From Mantis religiosa (lineage: Eukaryota; Arthropoda; Insecta; Mantodea; Mantidae), in assembly GCA_030765055.1 (NCBI GenBank), contig CM060953.1, positions 190,625,147 to 190,689,146 of the forward strand: DNA of 64,000 nt, given 5' to 3'. This document shows positions 1-11,262 of this stretch, one piece after another. Below the pieces are notes generated by a model. The model was not told where the DNA came from, made no database searches, and was given only the letters and a program-made list of their open reading frames with translations. A program made the position numbers and the translations under genes. Within the stretch, counting starts at the first letter, position 1. Each line of letters opens with the position of its first letter.

Positions 1-2203
1 TCAAGCAACATTTTGATTAAATCTTGGGTTCTGACTCCCAGACGTCAGCCCGACCAAATAATAATTAGGTTGTAAGTTGTAAACACTTGAGAATACTTTA
101 ATTCTTTGTAGACCGTCTACCACGATTACTGAAACGGCATACGCTGTTTGAAATGTACTTGTAGTTTACGTAGAAATTGAAATAAACATTACTTTTGTTG
201 ACGAACATCCATTTGAAATTTAAGCGTGTCTCTAAATTATCCTAACTATTCTGTCTCAAATTAAATATTTACGTCACTTTGTTGTAATGGTTCTGGTACT
301 GAAAACATATGATTATTCCCTTTCTAGAGAGGTTTAGTTAATTGAGTAGTTACATATCTACACCGTAATGTACAAGACTGTAAATTTTGTCAGAAACGTG
401 GAATCTGTGAGTAAATTAATCGTATATTTTAATTGAGCTATACTGCGGGGTCCCTTAAGTCCCTTACACCGTTTTTCCGCTGAATGTTCAGTCTTCATTA
501 AACTAGAAAACTCAGGTAATAATGTCCTAAGGCAAGAAAACACTTAAAGAGGATTGCTATACAAAGTTTGCTCTAACTTCCAAAATCTGACAAGACAACT
601 GACAGACCTGCTATTTGATTACAATCTATTTACTTTTCCTTACCAAAAGTCCAAAGCATTTCGAAATACCTCAGTTACGGAGTAATTACCAACTTTAAAC
701 AGTTAAACTGCCAAACAGTTTCAAAATAAAGCAAAATGTTACTACGGACTACAAATTATGATGTCGTGAACCTCCGTTTGAAATACATGGACCAGAATAA
801 TGTCTTTTATATATAAGATAGAAATAAAGGAAAGTTAAATACATTCATTGCATTACTGTAACTAACGTAACCGCATTGTATTAATGAAAACTATCACAAG
901 ACTTTTACTAGCAGAAGTACTAAAAGAGTATCAAAGTAAAGGATTCTCTAGACGGTGAAGTGTTTTGTCTTCATTGTTGAAGGATATCTGACCTTCAGTT
1001 TTATCTTTAATGTATACTATTTACATAGCCAGAGAGACGGACACATTACATATATTATACCAGCATTTATTTTAATAATACCTAATAATATTATCACACT
1101 CTTGTAGTAATTCTTAGTCTGTTTCTGCCAATTATAATATTAAAGATCGAAAATGGAAATGTTAAATAAATGTCCTTAAGAAAAGAAGCAACATTCTTAA
1201 AGACAGTAACAAACTTGCACATTTATGTCAGCAATTAGCAAATCCGTTTCATTAAATAAGGATTAGAGTGGTCATATTTACGTTATATGGAAACTATATG
1301 ACTTGGAGTCCATCAAGAAAAATGAAGTGGCTTAAGAACTGAATTATCTAAGAGAGTGGTATGTATTTTCATATTAAATTACCCTCATATTTCACTTACG
1401 TTTTATCACTAATTATTGAACGACAATATTTTCACAATCCTGCATACAAGAGGAGATTAGAAATTGCCAAATATCATAAACTGACCTTACATTCAAACTT
1501 AACTTACAAATAATATTTGCTAATGTATCTAGATGAAAATTTTATCTCTTCTATTGCAAATACAACAAAGATAATTGAATAGCTTTCTGCTTCAATATAT
1601 ACCTCAAAACCTACCTTTGGTCCAAATTTGGACAGTTTTATCCATTTGTTTCTAAAAGTATTGCACAATTATAAATCATAACTCGACAAAACTCGTCCGC
1701 AAATTGAATAAGCATTCTAACACCAATTTCTATCTCTAAAGCTAGCAAGATTTTTAAATGCCACACTTACATCATTTTTAGCGCCGTATAAGGAAATATA
1801 CTCCCTGGTCAATGAGGGTACAGATTTGTGTACTTGGTAAGTATTACGAGATATCACAAAGCTATATGATATATTATTAAACACCTTATGTACTAATTGG
1901 CAGCATTTGCCGTATCAGAACAAAACGTTGTATGTTTGTTCTATAACTGCTATAAATATAATTTACTGTATGAAATATTTACAGAAAATACAAGATTTAC
2001 TGTCATGTTAATACCACAAACATGTATTCAGCTTTGAATTCCTAAGGCAATTCAATTATACTCAAAATTATAACAAAAAATACGGCTAAGAAAACCCCAA
2101 AGTTATGTAAAAGATTTACAAGAATATTATGCACTATAAGTTCCATAACAATATACTCCGAAAGTTTAACCTTTAACCACCAAAAATCATTTGGAGAAAA
2201 CCT
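1..2203 (+). repeat. A-type repeat unit, long upstream part
   Basis: There is no credible gene here. The segment from about 160 onward aligns by eye with about 7060-9370 in the same orientation; shared landmarks include the stretches around 240-350 and 7140-7260, and 860-960 and 7790-7880. The last part of it also recurs upstream of other A cores (13570-14280, 42650-43300, 49950-50600, 53980-54710, 61910-62280). Copies differ by many substitutions and small indels, so they are old. The short open frames are not conserved between copies. Confidence 0.75.
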
Positions 2204-2217
2204 TTGTGTGTGTGTGC

Positions 2218-2248
<31 letters not shown>

Positions 2249-2547
2249 GGTGGGTGTGGGTGCGGGTGTGGGATTGGTTGTGGGTGTGGGTGCGGGTGTG
2301 GGTGTGTGTGGGTGTGGGATTGGTTGTGGGTGTGGGTGTGTGTGTGGGTGTGGGTGCGGGTGTGTGTGGGTGTGTGGGTGCGGGTGTGAGTGTGTGTGGG
2401 TGTGGGATTGGGTGTGGGTGTGTGGGTGTGGAATTGGGTGTGGGTGCGGGTGTGGGTATGGGTGTGTGTGGGTGTGGTTATGGGTGTTTGTGGAATTGGG
2501 TGTGGGTGCGGTTGTGGGTGTGGGTTTGTGTGTGTGTGTGTCTGTGT
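2204..2547. repeat. GT/GGGTGT microsatellite, about 340 bp
   Basis: Imperfect GT array that begins as pure GT and then becomes mixed GGGTGT, GGGTGC and GGATTG units with internal higher-order repetition. It sits at the same place where other A units carry only a short GT run (about 9375, 14291, 31041, 43304, 54717) and where the unit at 50608 carries a pure array. Six-frame translation gives low-complexity Val/Cys/Trp/Gly or Thr/His strings, which are not proteins. Confidence 0.97.
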
Positions 2548-2940
2548 CCGAACAGCGTAGTTCACAACCGATATTATGAATAACTAAAACATGGTCGGAC
2601 TTAGGTCAAATATCTCCCATGTATATAGCTGGACACCTCCAAAAACTAACCTCTACATCAACAAAGCTCTGCCATTTGATGTGAGCAATCTCTAAGTATT
2701 TGATCCAGACACAGATTTATTAAACGAGTTATCGTTGTTATGGATGAGACGCTCTTTTAGTTATATCGATTGTCCGCCAGGAGAGGCCCTTACTGACCGT
2801 GCCTTGCTTTCCATAGATGGCTCTAGCTGTCATAACTTATCACGAGGGATAAGATATGTAATTATTTACAGCATTTTATACAAATGGTACTTATGTTCAT
2901 ACCATAGGCCTTAGATTATATTTTCTTTTATCACTTAAAA
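2548..2940 (+). repeat. A-type repeat core 1
   Basis: Conserved core of the array. It follows the microsatellite with a stretch starting CCGAACAGCGTAGTTCACAA and contains the motif AGATGGCTCTAGCTG at about 2815-2829. The same block recurs at about 9400-9780, 14310-14700, 31055-31440, 43320-43650, 50748-51130 and 54735-55110. No open reading frame is conserved between copies. Confidence 0.85.
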
Positions 2941-4440
2941 TAAATCAACATCTAGAAATTATATAGACAGATATAAACAGAACCAGACAACTGTTTTTGA
3001 GAATGGAAGTCTTCTAAAATTCTTATAAAAGTAATTTTTCTAACTGAAATTTCTTTGAGATATTTCAAATTGTGATTTTGAAAGAGATACTCGTGTTTAA
3101 TACCGAGTCTGAATTATGAATTCATATAACAAGCTGAAACTATGACACTCCTTTGTAGTTCCCTTCTCTTTGAAACTAGACACAGATTTTAATGTTGTCT
3201 GAAACAAGAAAAGTCCCATAACGCATTAGACATTATTTACCGATTAATATGTCTACAATATACCATTAGTTTTTGTTATTATATTTTCCAAGAAGCTAAT
3301 TAAAATATACCATGCCAAATAAAATATGCGAATGTTCACTCCAGATCTTCACATGAGCTTATCTAATCTTGCACAAAGTATGCTTATCTCTACTTCAAGT
3401 ACATTTTGATAATTACCTTTTTTGTTAATTTATTGGATCAAATATTGTATTGGAATTTTTTTCTCATCACTTAGAATTCTAAAATGTATAATGACTTCTC
3501 ATTTAAGAAGACTATAGTTATTATATAATTCATCCAAATAACATGAAGTATTCCCCAAATTGTTCAAAATTACATCAAACAAAAGAACTCTGATGAGATA
3601 TAATGTTCTTAAGGTTTATCACTTATGTATCTATGCCACCTCCACAAACTATTCCTTTCCTGAAATAAATATTGTTATTTTATATAAAATATGTCTTTCC
3701 ATTTGAACGAAACAGATTCTGTGCAACAAATTTCCATTAAAATATTTATGTCCTGAATTTTCCGGGAACAACCTCTAAACTCACCTCATTCAATATGACT
3801 ATAGTATAACTTTCTATATTTGGTAAGTCATAAGCTGTAAACAAAGTTTTACTTGGGTCAACCTGTTTTGTCATTAACAATATCCAAGTTATTCGTCGCT
3901 TTTAACATCAATTTCCAAAACATCTTTAAATTGCTTTTGATTCCGTGGGAAGAAAATTAAATTTGAAACAGGCTTATTGAGACCCGCTTTTAAATATTTA
4001 ACTGTCATTTCAATTTTCTGTATCCCCGTGTTATGTACAATGACACTATTCCCGTAAACGTTTATCCTAAACGTAGAGTATATATCCGGTCTTGGATTAA
4101 CAAAGATTTCTGTCCGAACTGCATAACTCAATAACTAAAACATTATACTTATGTAAGTCCATATCTCCCATTTCTAGAAACTATACACTGCATGAACTAA
4201 TTGTGACATTTTGCGTAAAACATCTCTAACCACTTGGTCCGATCTTCAGTTGCTTAACCTATTGGCATGACAAACAAAATGAATCATTTGAATATTTTGA
4301 AAACAGCTTGTGAAACTCTCTCATCCTCAATGGCTGTTGTACAATTTTCTAGAACTGCTAAGACACAGAATACAGAAAAAATTTAGTTACACCAACATTT
4401 AGATCTTGTTAACATATTTTAATATGATAACGGTTCACAG
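2941..4440 (+). repeat. D/E-type repeat unit
   Basis: Non-coding repeat DNA. About 3270-3400 matches 5930-6060, 9945-10080, 16240-16370, 22970-23100 and 31735-31865. About 3530-4090 matches 55390-55980 and 16500-17060. About 4105-4440 matches 17920-18260. Short open frames, for example minus strand 3889-4131, are interrupted in the other copies and I do not consider them genes. Confidence 0.7.
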
Positions 4441-4608
4441 TCGCCGAGTGAGTGAGTTGCAGTGTGGATCATCGGCAGACGGACTGCGTACGTAATTACG
4501 TAATTCTGCTATTACCAGAGATGTACAAAGTGTGTTTCTAAGGAAATAAAGAACTTTTGGTATTTCTGCAACTTGGACTTTTAATTCTACGAAGTCCCAG
4601 TAAAATAC
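4441..4608 (+). mobile_element. Partial LTR remnant
   Basis: This segment interrupts the repeat unit, which can be followed without it at about 18260. Its right half (about 4530-4600) resembles the right end of the solo LTR at 62292-62751: both have a short A-rich AAATAA stretch followed by GGACTTTTAATTC and an ACAAA/ACGAA-type end. The left half contains GC-richer sequence foreign to the unit. Exact ends and a target duplication cannot be seen. Sequence resembling 4390-4420 recurs at about 4680-4715, so a local duplication flanks the remnant. Confidence 0.5.
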
Positions 4609-5340
4609 ATGTGTAGTACGCCTACACAAAAACGCACTCGCCTCCGGACTTTAATTATACTAACAAAGGTCTTACTACACAAACATTTAATACTTGTTAA
4701 CACATAATTTGTGTCAACTTTGCTTATATCATTAAATATTAACGAACTATTCCTTGTTTCCAGTTTCACTGTTCTGATCCTTTTACATTTTTACAATCTA
4801 TTTGTTTCTTGCGACTTTCTGAAAATGGTAGGAATTTTTTAAAGGCTGCATGTAGTGACCCGCTTTTTAAACAGTTAACTATCAGTTCATAGTTTTGGAT
4901 CCTCCTTACATCCACAATAAAATCTATAATGAAAATATTTAGTAAAAGTTTATCTTAAACTTGTAACAGATAGACGAGTAGATTGAGAAAGTCATGTGAG
5001 AATCACGCATAATCTTACTGTAATAAATATATACGTATTATAGTGGAACCGCTCTTTTAGTTATATCGATTATCCGCCACTAGAGGCCCTCACTGACCTT
5101 GCCTTGCCTTCAATAGATGGCTCTAGCTGTAATAACTTATCACGAGAGTCAAGATTTGTGTTGATTAATAATCTTTTCACATAAGTTTTACTTACGTTCT
5201 TACCACTAGCCTTAGATTATATTTTGTTTCATCACATGAGAGAAAACAGTGTCTAGAATCTATTTAGAGAAAAACTAAAATAAGAAACAGCTGTACTTAT
5301 AAAAGTACTTTCTTTCCAACTTATTTTTCATTGTTATGTT
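4609..5340 (+). repeat. D-type repeat core 2
   Basis: Continuation of the repeat unit with a core motif AGATGGCTCTAGCTG at about 5115-5129, preceded by the usual stretch ending in the CCGCCA box. It lies about 2.3 kb after core 1. No gene is seen. Confidence 0.75.
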
Positions 5341-5355
5341 CCATGTTCATTGTGT

Positions 5356-5599
5356 GCACGCCTCGGTAGTGTAGATGGTAGCATGTCTGCCTCACGTTCA
5401 AGAGGTACCGAGTTCGAATCTCGGTCAGGGTAAGTTACCTGGATAACGGTTTTATGGGATTTTCTCTTATCCTCCAAGACGAATGTCGCGTAACTCTAAG
5501 CTCCATGGACCCTGGACTCATTTGAGCACCATTTCACCCAATTCATTCACCGTGCGATATAACAACTTTATGGCGGACGTAAATTACACAAAAAAAAAA
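5356..5599 (+). mobile_element. tRNA-derived SINE, copy 1
   Basis: About 245 bp with a tRNA-like head, a unique body and an A-rich tail ending at about 5599. The head contains a recognisable B box (AGTTCGAATCT, 5411-5421) and an A-box-like TAGTGTAGATGGTAG segment about 40 bp upstream, the internal RNA polymerase III promoter arrangement of SINEs. A second, more diverged copy lies at about 61100-61336 and shares the body, for example GTTACCTGGATAA and GGACGTAAATTACA. The tRNA-like head runs into a non-tRNA body and the element is repeated, so I call a SINE rather than a functional tRNA. Confidence 0.8.
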
Positions 5600-7044
5600 C
5601 CTGCTTGTCTTGATTAACAAGTCTTAATGTGGAATTCAGATCACTTTCTCTACTCACTATATTTACCAACACTTACTTCTCGATGCAAGACATGAATCAA
5701 GAATACCATTATCGTATTGCAACTGTTTTTTTTAGGTTCAAGCGGAGTACAGGCTTCCTGCGACAGTCAAATGTCTTAAAGTTGATTGCTATGACATTCC
5801 TTTGAAATTTCTCTTCTCTTTAGAACGTCAAGTGTTAAATTGGACACAAAATTCAATGTTTTCCGAACCAAAAAGGGTCCCATTATGCATCAGACATTAT
5901 ATACCGATTAACATGTCTACAATATGCCACTAGGTTTTGTAATTAGAGCCTTTTAGAAGCTAATTTAAATACGCCAAGCCAGATTAAATCATGTGAATGT
6001 ACACTGCAGATCTTTACATGAGCTTCTCTAATCTTGTACAAACTATTCTTTCCTCTGCTTATTGCAAGTGGATCCAGATAATTATCTTATATTATTCTAG
6101 GTGCAAGGAGAGTATTAGAATGCAGAGGGTCAGATAAATATAAAACTTTCTAGGGTGAAGTGCATTACGATGACATTGAAATTTAGTTCTCTTTGGATTG
6201 CGTAGAGTTAAAAAAAATGAAGTAAGTTCCTTCCATTTAAGAGGAGTATGGTTACTGGAAAATTCATCTAAATAACAAGAACTATTCCCAAATAGTTGAC
6301 ACCACAACGACATCAGGCATAATAGTTCTAACCAAAACTACATTTCTTTATCAATCAACTCTCTCATCTCCAGAAACAAAACTAATTTTTTTCAATTCAT
6401 ATGATAATTTATATAAACACCATGTGTTTAACAAATTCGCATCCAAAGAATAATGTATATTTGCTCTCTTAGATATAAACTGGAATTTAAAGGCCGCGTA
6501 CTGCGACCCGATCGTTAAGGAATGGAATTTTCTGTTTCCCTCTTGTATGGGAAATAAAATGTGTAATGACATTATTTCTATAAACGTTTATCATAAACTT
6601 GCAGCAGATAGATAAATAAACCGTCATAGATGAGTAGACTGAAAAAGTAATGTGAGTGTAATTAGTACTCAAACAATATTGTATTATCGAGTTGCACTTT
6701 TAGTTATATCGTTTGGCCGCCAGGAGAGGCATTTACCTCTCCTGTCTCGCTGCTGAGAGATGGCGCTACATGTAATATGTTATCTTAAGGAAGAAGTTCG
6801 GAATTTATTTACAAAGTCCTATAACATTTGGCAGTTATGTCTATAGCGCATAGCGTATACTTAATTGTAATTCACTGTATGTGGACAACTAGTATGTAGC
6901 ACATATACTGAGATAATATTGAACGAATCAACAACTGTTTGTAGTAAGCAATGTCCCCCTAATGTAGATATAAGTAGTCACTTTTTCCAGCTTTGTTTTA
7001 TTAACGCTTTTGTGAATTCGATGCTACATGTTGGTTACATGTTA
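5600..7044 (+). repeat. C-type repeat unit with core 3
   Basis: Repeat DNA without a gene. The core at about 6690-6800 has AGATGGCGCT at 6758-6767, a version of the array motif found also at 19366-19375 and, degraded, at 23881-23894. About 5740-6060 matches the region downstream of several A cores; about 6080-6700 matches 19110-19300 and 23120-23830. Confidence 0.7.
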
Positions 7045-10000
7045 CTGTTGTAGCTTACGCAGATATTGAAATAAACATTAATTTTGTAATAAATTTGTTT
7101 TGATTGCACAGCATCCATTTGACACATAGGCGTGTCCTGAATTATTGAACTATTCTCTTTCAAATTAAATATTTACGTCACTTTGTTTTAATAGTTCTGA
7201 TACAGAAAACATATGCTTGTTCCATTTTTCAGGCGTTTAGTTAATTAAGCAGCTACGTATCTACACAGCAATGTACATTTCTGTAAATTCTGTTTGAAAC
7301 GCGGAATCTGTGGGTAAATGAATCGTATGTTTATGATTGTGCCTTAGTGCGGAGTACCCTAAATCGTTTACGTCGTTTTTCCACTAAATTTTCAGCTTTT
7401 ATTAAACTAAAAAGCTCAGGTAATAAATACCTAAGGCAAGGACATTGACGTAAAGGGAATTGCTATGTAAAGTTTGCTCTTACTTCCAAAATGTGCAGTG
7501 ACAACTTACAGACCTATTGTTTGATTACACTATCGCTACTTTTGTTTAAAAAAACGTCCAAAACTCTTCGAGAACACTCAGATACGGAATAATTACCAAC
7601 TTTAAATATAATTCTCAGTTAAACTATCAAACACTTTCAAAATAAAACAATATACTTCCACACGTTACAAAAGAGGGTCTCTTGAATCTCCGTTTGTAGT
7701 ACATAGAACAGAAAATGTGTTTTATATATAACATAGAAGCAAAAGGAAATTAAATACATTCATCGCATTACTGTAACTATTTAACGCTAGCCGCATTATA
7801 TTAATGAAAATTGTTACAAGGATTTTACTAGCAGAAGTACTAAAAGCCTTTCTAAGTAAAGGATGTCTCGAGACGATGAAGTGTTTTGTCTTGCATTGTT
7901 GAAAGATGTCTCAGTTTCATTTTTAAGTTTAATGTATGCTGTTTCTATAGTCAGACAGACGGACATATTACATATATCATAACAGTATTTATTATAATAA
8001 GACCTAATGACATTATCACACTCTTGTAATAATTCTTGGTCTGTTTCTGTCCATTCTAATATTAAACAACGATAACGAAAATATTCACTGTATGTCCTTA
8101 AGAAAAGAAGACAGTAACAAACTATATTATGCTTCCAGCGTTTTTGGAAGCAGAGCTACTTAAATTTGATTTCCTAATAATGTATGTCACCAATTTTCAA
8201 ATCTGTTTGGTTGAATAAGGATCTCTGAAGCAACATTTACATTACATGGAAACTATAACGGACTTTCTATGACTGAAGGCCTAAACAGGAATGTTTACAG
8301 AGGGCAATATTTTTAGAAATTCTATAATTCATGGACAGTTTGAAGCTGAAGAATTTCCCCAGGGTGTGCTCCTAGTAGGCAGTACCAATTTCCAAATCCG
8401 TTTAGTTGAATATTGTTTTGAGAAGTCACATTCACATTATATGAAAAGTATGACAGAATTCCTTTGACTTCGTGCTGAAAAAGCAAAATTCAGTGGCTAA
8501 AAAAAACAGAATTATTTTAAGTTAATTGTATATTTTTATATTAAATTACCCTCATATTTCACTTAAGTTTTATCACTAATTATAGAATGATAATAATGTC
8601 AAAATCCCGCGTACAAATGGAGACTAGAAATTGCGAAACACCATAAGCTGCCCTTACATTCAAACTTGACTTACAAATAATATTCTCTAATGTATGTAGA
8701 TGAACATTTGAGCTCTTATATTACAAATACCATAAAACAAAATTGAGTAACTTCTGCTTTGAAATCTACATCAAAACCTGTCTTTGGTACAAATTTTAAA
8801 CGCATGTTTGTAAAAGTACTCAACAATTATAAATCAGAACTTGACAAAAGTTGTAAGCAAATTATATGATAAGTATTCTAACATCAATGTCTATCTCTAA
8901 AGCTAGCAAAATTTTTAAAACCTACCCTTACATCGCTTTTATGCCCGTATAAAAATAATATATTCCTGGTCAATGAGCGTACAAATCAGTGTACTTGATA
9001 AGTATTACGGAATACCACAAAGCTATATGATATATTGGTCAACGTCTTATGTACTAATGGCAGCATTTGACAAAACAGAACAAAACTTTACATATTCACT
9101 CTATAAATACTATAAATAAATATTACTGAATTAAATATTTGCATGTAATTCAAGATTTATTGTAAACGCAATACTACTAGCACATCCTAAACTTTGAGTT
9201 CCAAAGGCAATTTAATTATACACAAAACGATAACCAAAAATATGGCTAAGAAAACCCTACTTTTATGTAAAGGGATTACATGAATGTTGTGGACTACAGA
9301 TTCCATAACGATATTATCTGACGCTTTAAACTTTTATTCCAATTAACCACCAAAAATCATTTAGAGTAACTCTTTGTGTGTGCATGTATCTCCGAAAGGC
9401 GTAGTTCACAACTGATATTATAAATAACTAAAACATGGTCGGTACTTAAGTACAATATCTGGCATGTATATACCTGGACCACCTCCAGAAACTATCCTCT
9501 ACATCAACTAAGCCGTGCCAGTTTATGTGAGTCATCTCTAAGCATTTGATCCAAACACAAATTTACTAAACGTATTATGGTTATGTTATCGAGGAGGCGA
9601 TCTTTCAGTTAAATCGATTGTCCGCCAGGAGAGGCGCTATCTGACCGAGCCTTGCTTTCCATAGATGGCTCTAGCTGTGATAACTTATCACGAGAGACAA
9701 ATATGTAATTATTTACAACTTTTTATATAAGTTGTACTTAAGTTCATACCGTGCGTCTTAGATTATATTTTGTTTTATCAACAGAAAGTAATCGACATCT
9801 AGAATTTATATAGACAATTATATAGACAGAACCAAACAACAGTTTCTGAGAATGGAAGCCTTCTAAATTCCTTATAGAAGTAATTCTTCAATCTTAATTA
9901 GACATTATTTATCCATTAATTTTTTAAAAATATATCATTAGGTTTTGTTGTTATAGCCAGAAGCTAGTTAAAATATGCCATACCAAATAAAATCATGTGA

Positions 10001-10190
10001 ATGTTCACTCCAGATTTTCACATAAGCTTCTCTAATCTTGTACAAAGTATGCTTGCCTCTACTTCAAGTCTATCCTAATAATTATCTTTTTGTTAATTTA
10101 TTAATGAAATTTACAATATTGTATTGGAATGTTATTCTCATTGCTAATAATTATAAAATACATAATGACTTCTCATTTACGAAGACTATA
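7045..10190 (+). repeat. A-type repeat unit with core 4
   Basis: Second long copy of the block at 160-2940, with the core motif at 9663-9677. The GT track is reduced to a few dinucleotides at about 9375. A Harbinger fragment is embedded at about 8306-8380. Downstream (about 9880-10190) it follows the same order as 31500-31975. No gene is seen. Confidence 0.75.
8306..8380 (+). pseudogene. Short Harbinger transposase fragment in an A unit
   Basis: About 75 bp that matches the stretch of the larger Harbinger fossils encoding IFRNS..HGQFEAEEFP (compare 21185-21265). It lacks every catalytic residue. It is flanked by two similar segments of the A unit (about 8188-8285 and 8384-8475) that occur only once in other A units, so the fragment sits inside a local tandem duplication. 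Confidence 0.75.
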
Positions 10191-10299
10191 GCTATTACAT
10201 GTTGTATCTAAGGAAATACTGTAACATGAACATCTTTGGTTTCTCACTTAGCAAGGTGACTAATATTACAGATGTGACTCTAGATCTCATTTCGTCAGG

Positions 10300-10740
10300 A
10301 TGTCTATGGAAGAGGGTGAAATAGGAAGTGCTATACGAGATTTCCATAATATACGTAATTTCCCAGGAGTTTTAGTTGCCATAGACTACACACATATCCC
10401 AATTATATCACCTGGTGGGAATAATGACAAGATTTAAAGAAATCGCCATGGTTGGCTTTCTTTAAATGTTCAAGCTATTTGTGACTCAAGACTTTGTTTC
10501 CAGAATGTTGTTGCTGAGTGACCAGGTTCAGCATATGATTGCAATATTTTTAGAAATTCTAGAATTCATGGACAGTTTGAACCTGAAGAATTTCCCCGAG
10601 GTGAGCTCCTAGGAGACAGTACTTATCGCTGTTGTCATTACTTACACCTACATTACAGAACGAGCATATAACAGGGCTCACAGACAAACAAGATCAGATA
10701 TTGAAAGGTCTTTTGGTGTTGTCATGTTTAAGAATGAAAT
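10300..10740 (+). pseudogene. Harbinger (HARBI1-like) transposase fossil 1
   Basis: Remnant of a PIF/Harbinger DDE transposase, the DNA cut-and-paste enzyme of that superfamily. Translation shows a family-typical block: VLVAID.THIPIISPGGNND, then NRHGW, SLNVQAI and QNVV, and further on FRNS and LLGDSTY. Known family logic puts catalytic acidic residues in the AIDCTH and GDS motifs and in a later ERSFG-like motif. This copy has stop codons after NNDKI (TAA near 10436) and in the ARWPG region (TGA near 10518), and the frame breaks after TYRC like the other copies. The N-terminal third is missing. It cannot encode an active enzyme. Confidence 0.85.
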
Positions 10741-11084
10741 GAGCTGTGAAATAACTTCGAGTTCCTCGCATAATATTAGCAACATTTGTATTACATCTTC
10801 TTCTTTGCTTGAACTTCCATTTTTTGTTTATATTTTCCAACTCACAGTATTGTAAACAGACGAAAATGAAAAAGAGGTACATTAGACATATAATGGAGAT
10901 AAAGTAAGACAAATGATTTACTTTTGATAAATACTTTCTCATTATGGAGTAAATTCTTATACTGCCTCTATAAAATAACTATTTCTGGGACCAATAACCA
11001 TAAAGCGAAAGATTTATATAGTTTTTGTTATGTCTACATTGGCTACACTGTGCACTTGAATAAACCAGAGTCGAATAGTTCCGA

Positions 11085-11122
11085 TAATTCTCGAATTCTT
11101 TCGATACAACACGAAAGTTCCA
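11085..11122 (+). promoter_or_regulatory. Heat-shock-element-like dyads, copy 1
   Basis: Contains TTCTCGAA (TTC-nn-GAA, 11088-11095) followed by GAAAGTTC (GAA-nn-TTC, 11113-11120), the alternating pentamer pattern bound by heat-shock factor. Homologous dyads are kept at 32869-32901 and 46325-46357. Function is inferred from motif shape only. Confidence 0.4.
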
Positions 11123-11252
11123 ACATGTTTGGCGATGTTGACGCGTTTGTTTTTGTGCACTCGCATCAGTACTGAACGCCGTTCATCTGTTCTGAGATCA
11201 GCATTTTACAACCCACGCGGGTTCGCAAACTTAGTTCAGTTTTGATCTTCGA

Positions 11253-11262
11253 TTATAAATAA
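11253..11262 (+). promoter_or_regulatory. TATA-like box in H module, copy 1
   Basis: ATTATAAATA about 135 bp after the heat-shock-like dyads. The copies near 33036 and 46488 read ATTATAAATG. It could be a promoter left from the module or an AT-rich coincidence. No open frame of any length follows. Confidence 0.3.

Noticed and set aside
2173..2583. Open frames of up to 130 codons over the GT array on both strands
   Set aside because: They translate a microsatellite into Val/Cys/Gly or Thr/His/Pro strings; no protein is supported.
5356..5430. A functional tRNA gene
   Set aside because: The tRNA-like head continues into a body repeated at 61.1 kb with an A-rich tail, which is SINE structure; a full cloverleaf is not evident.
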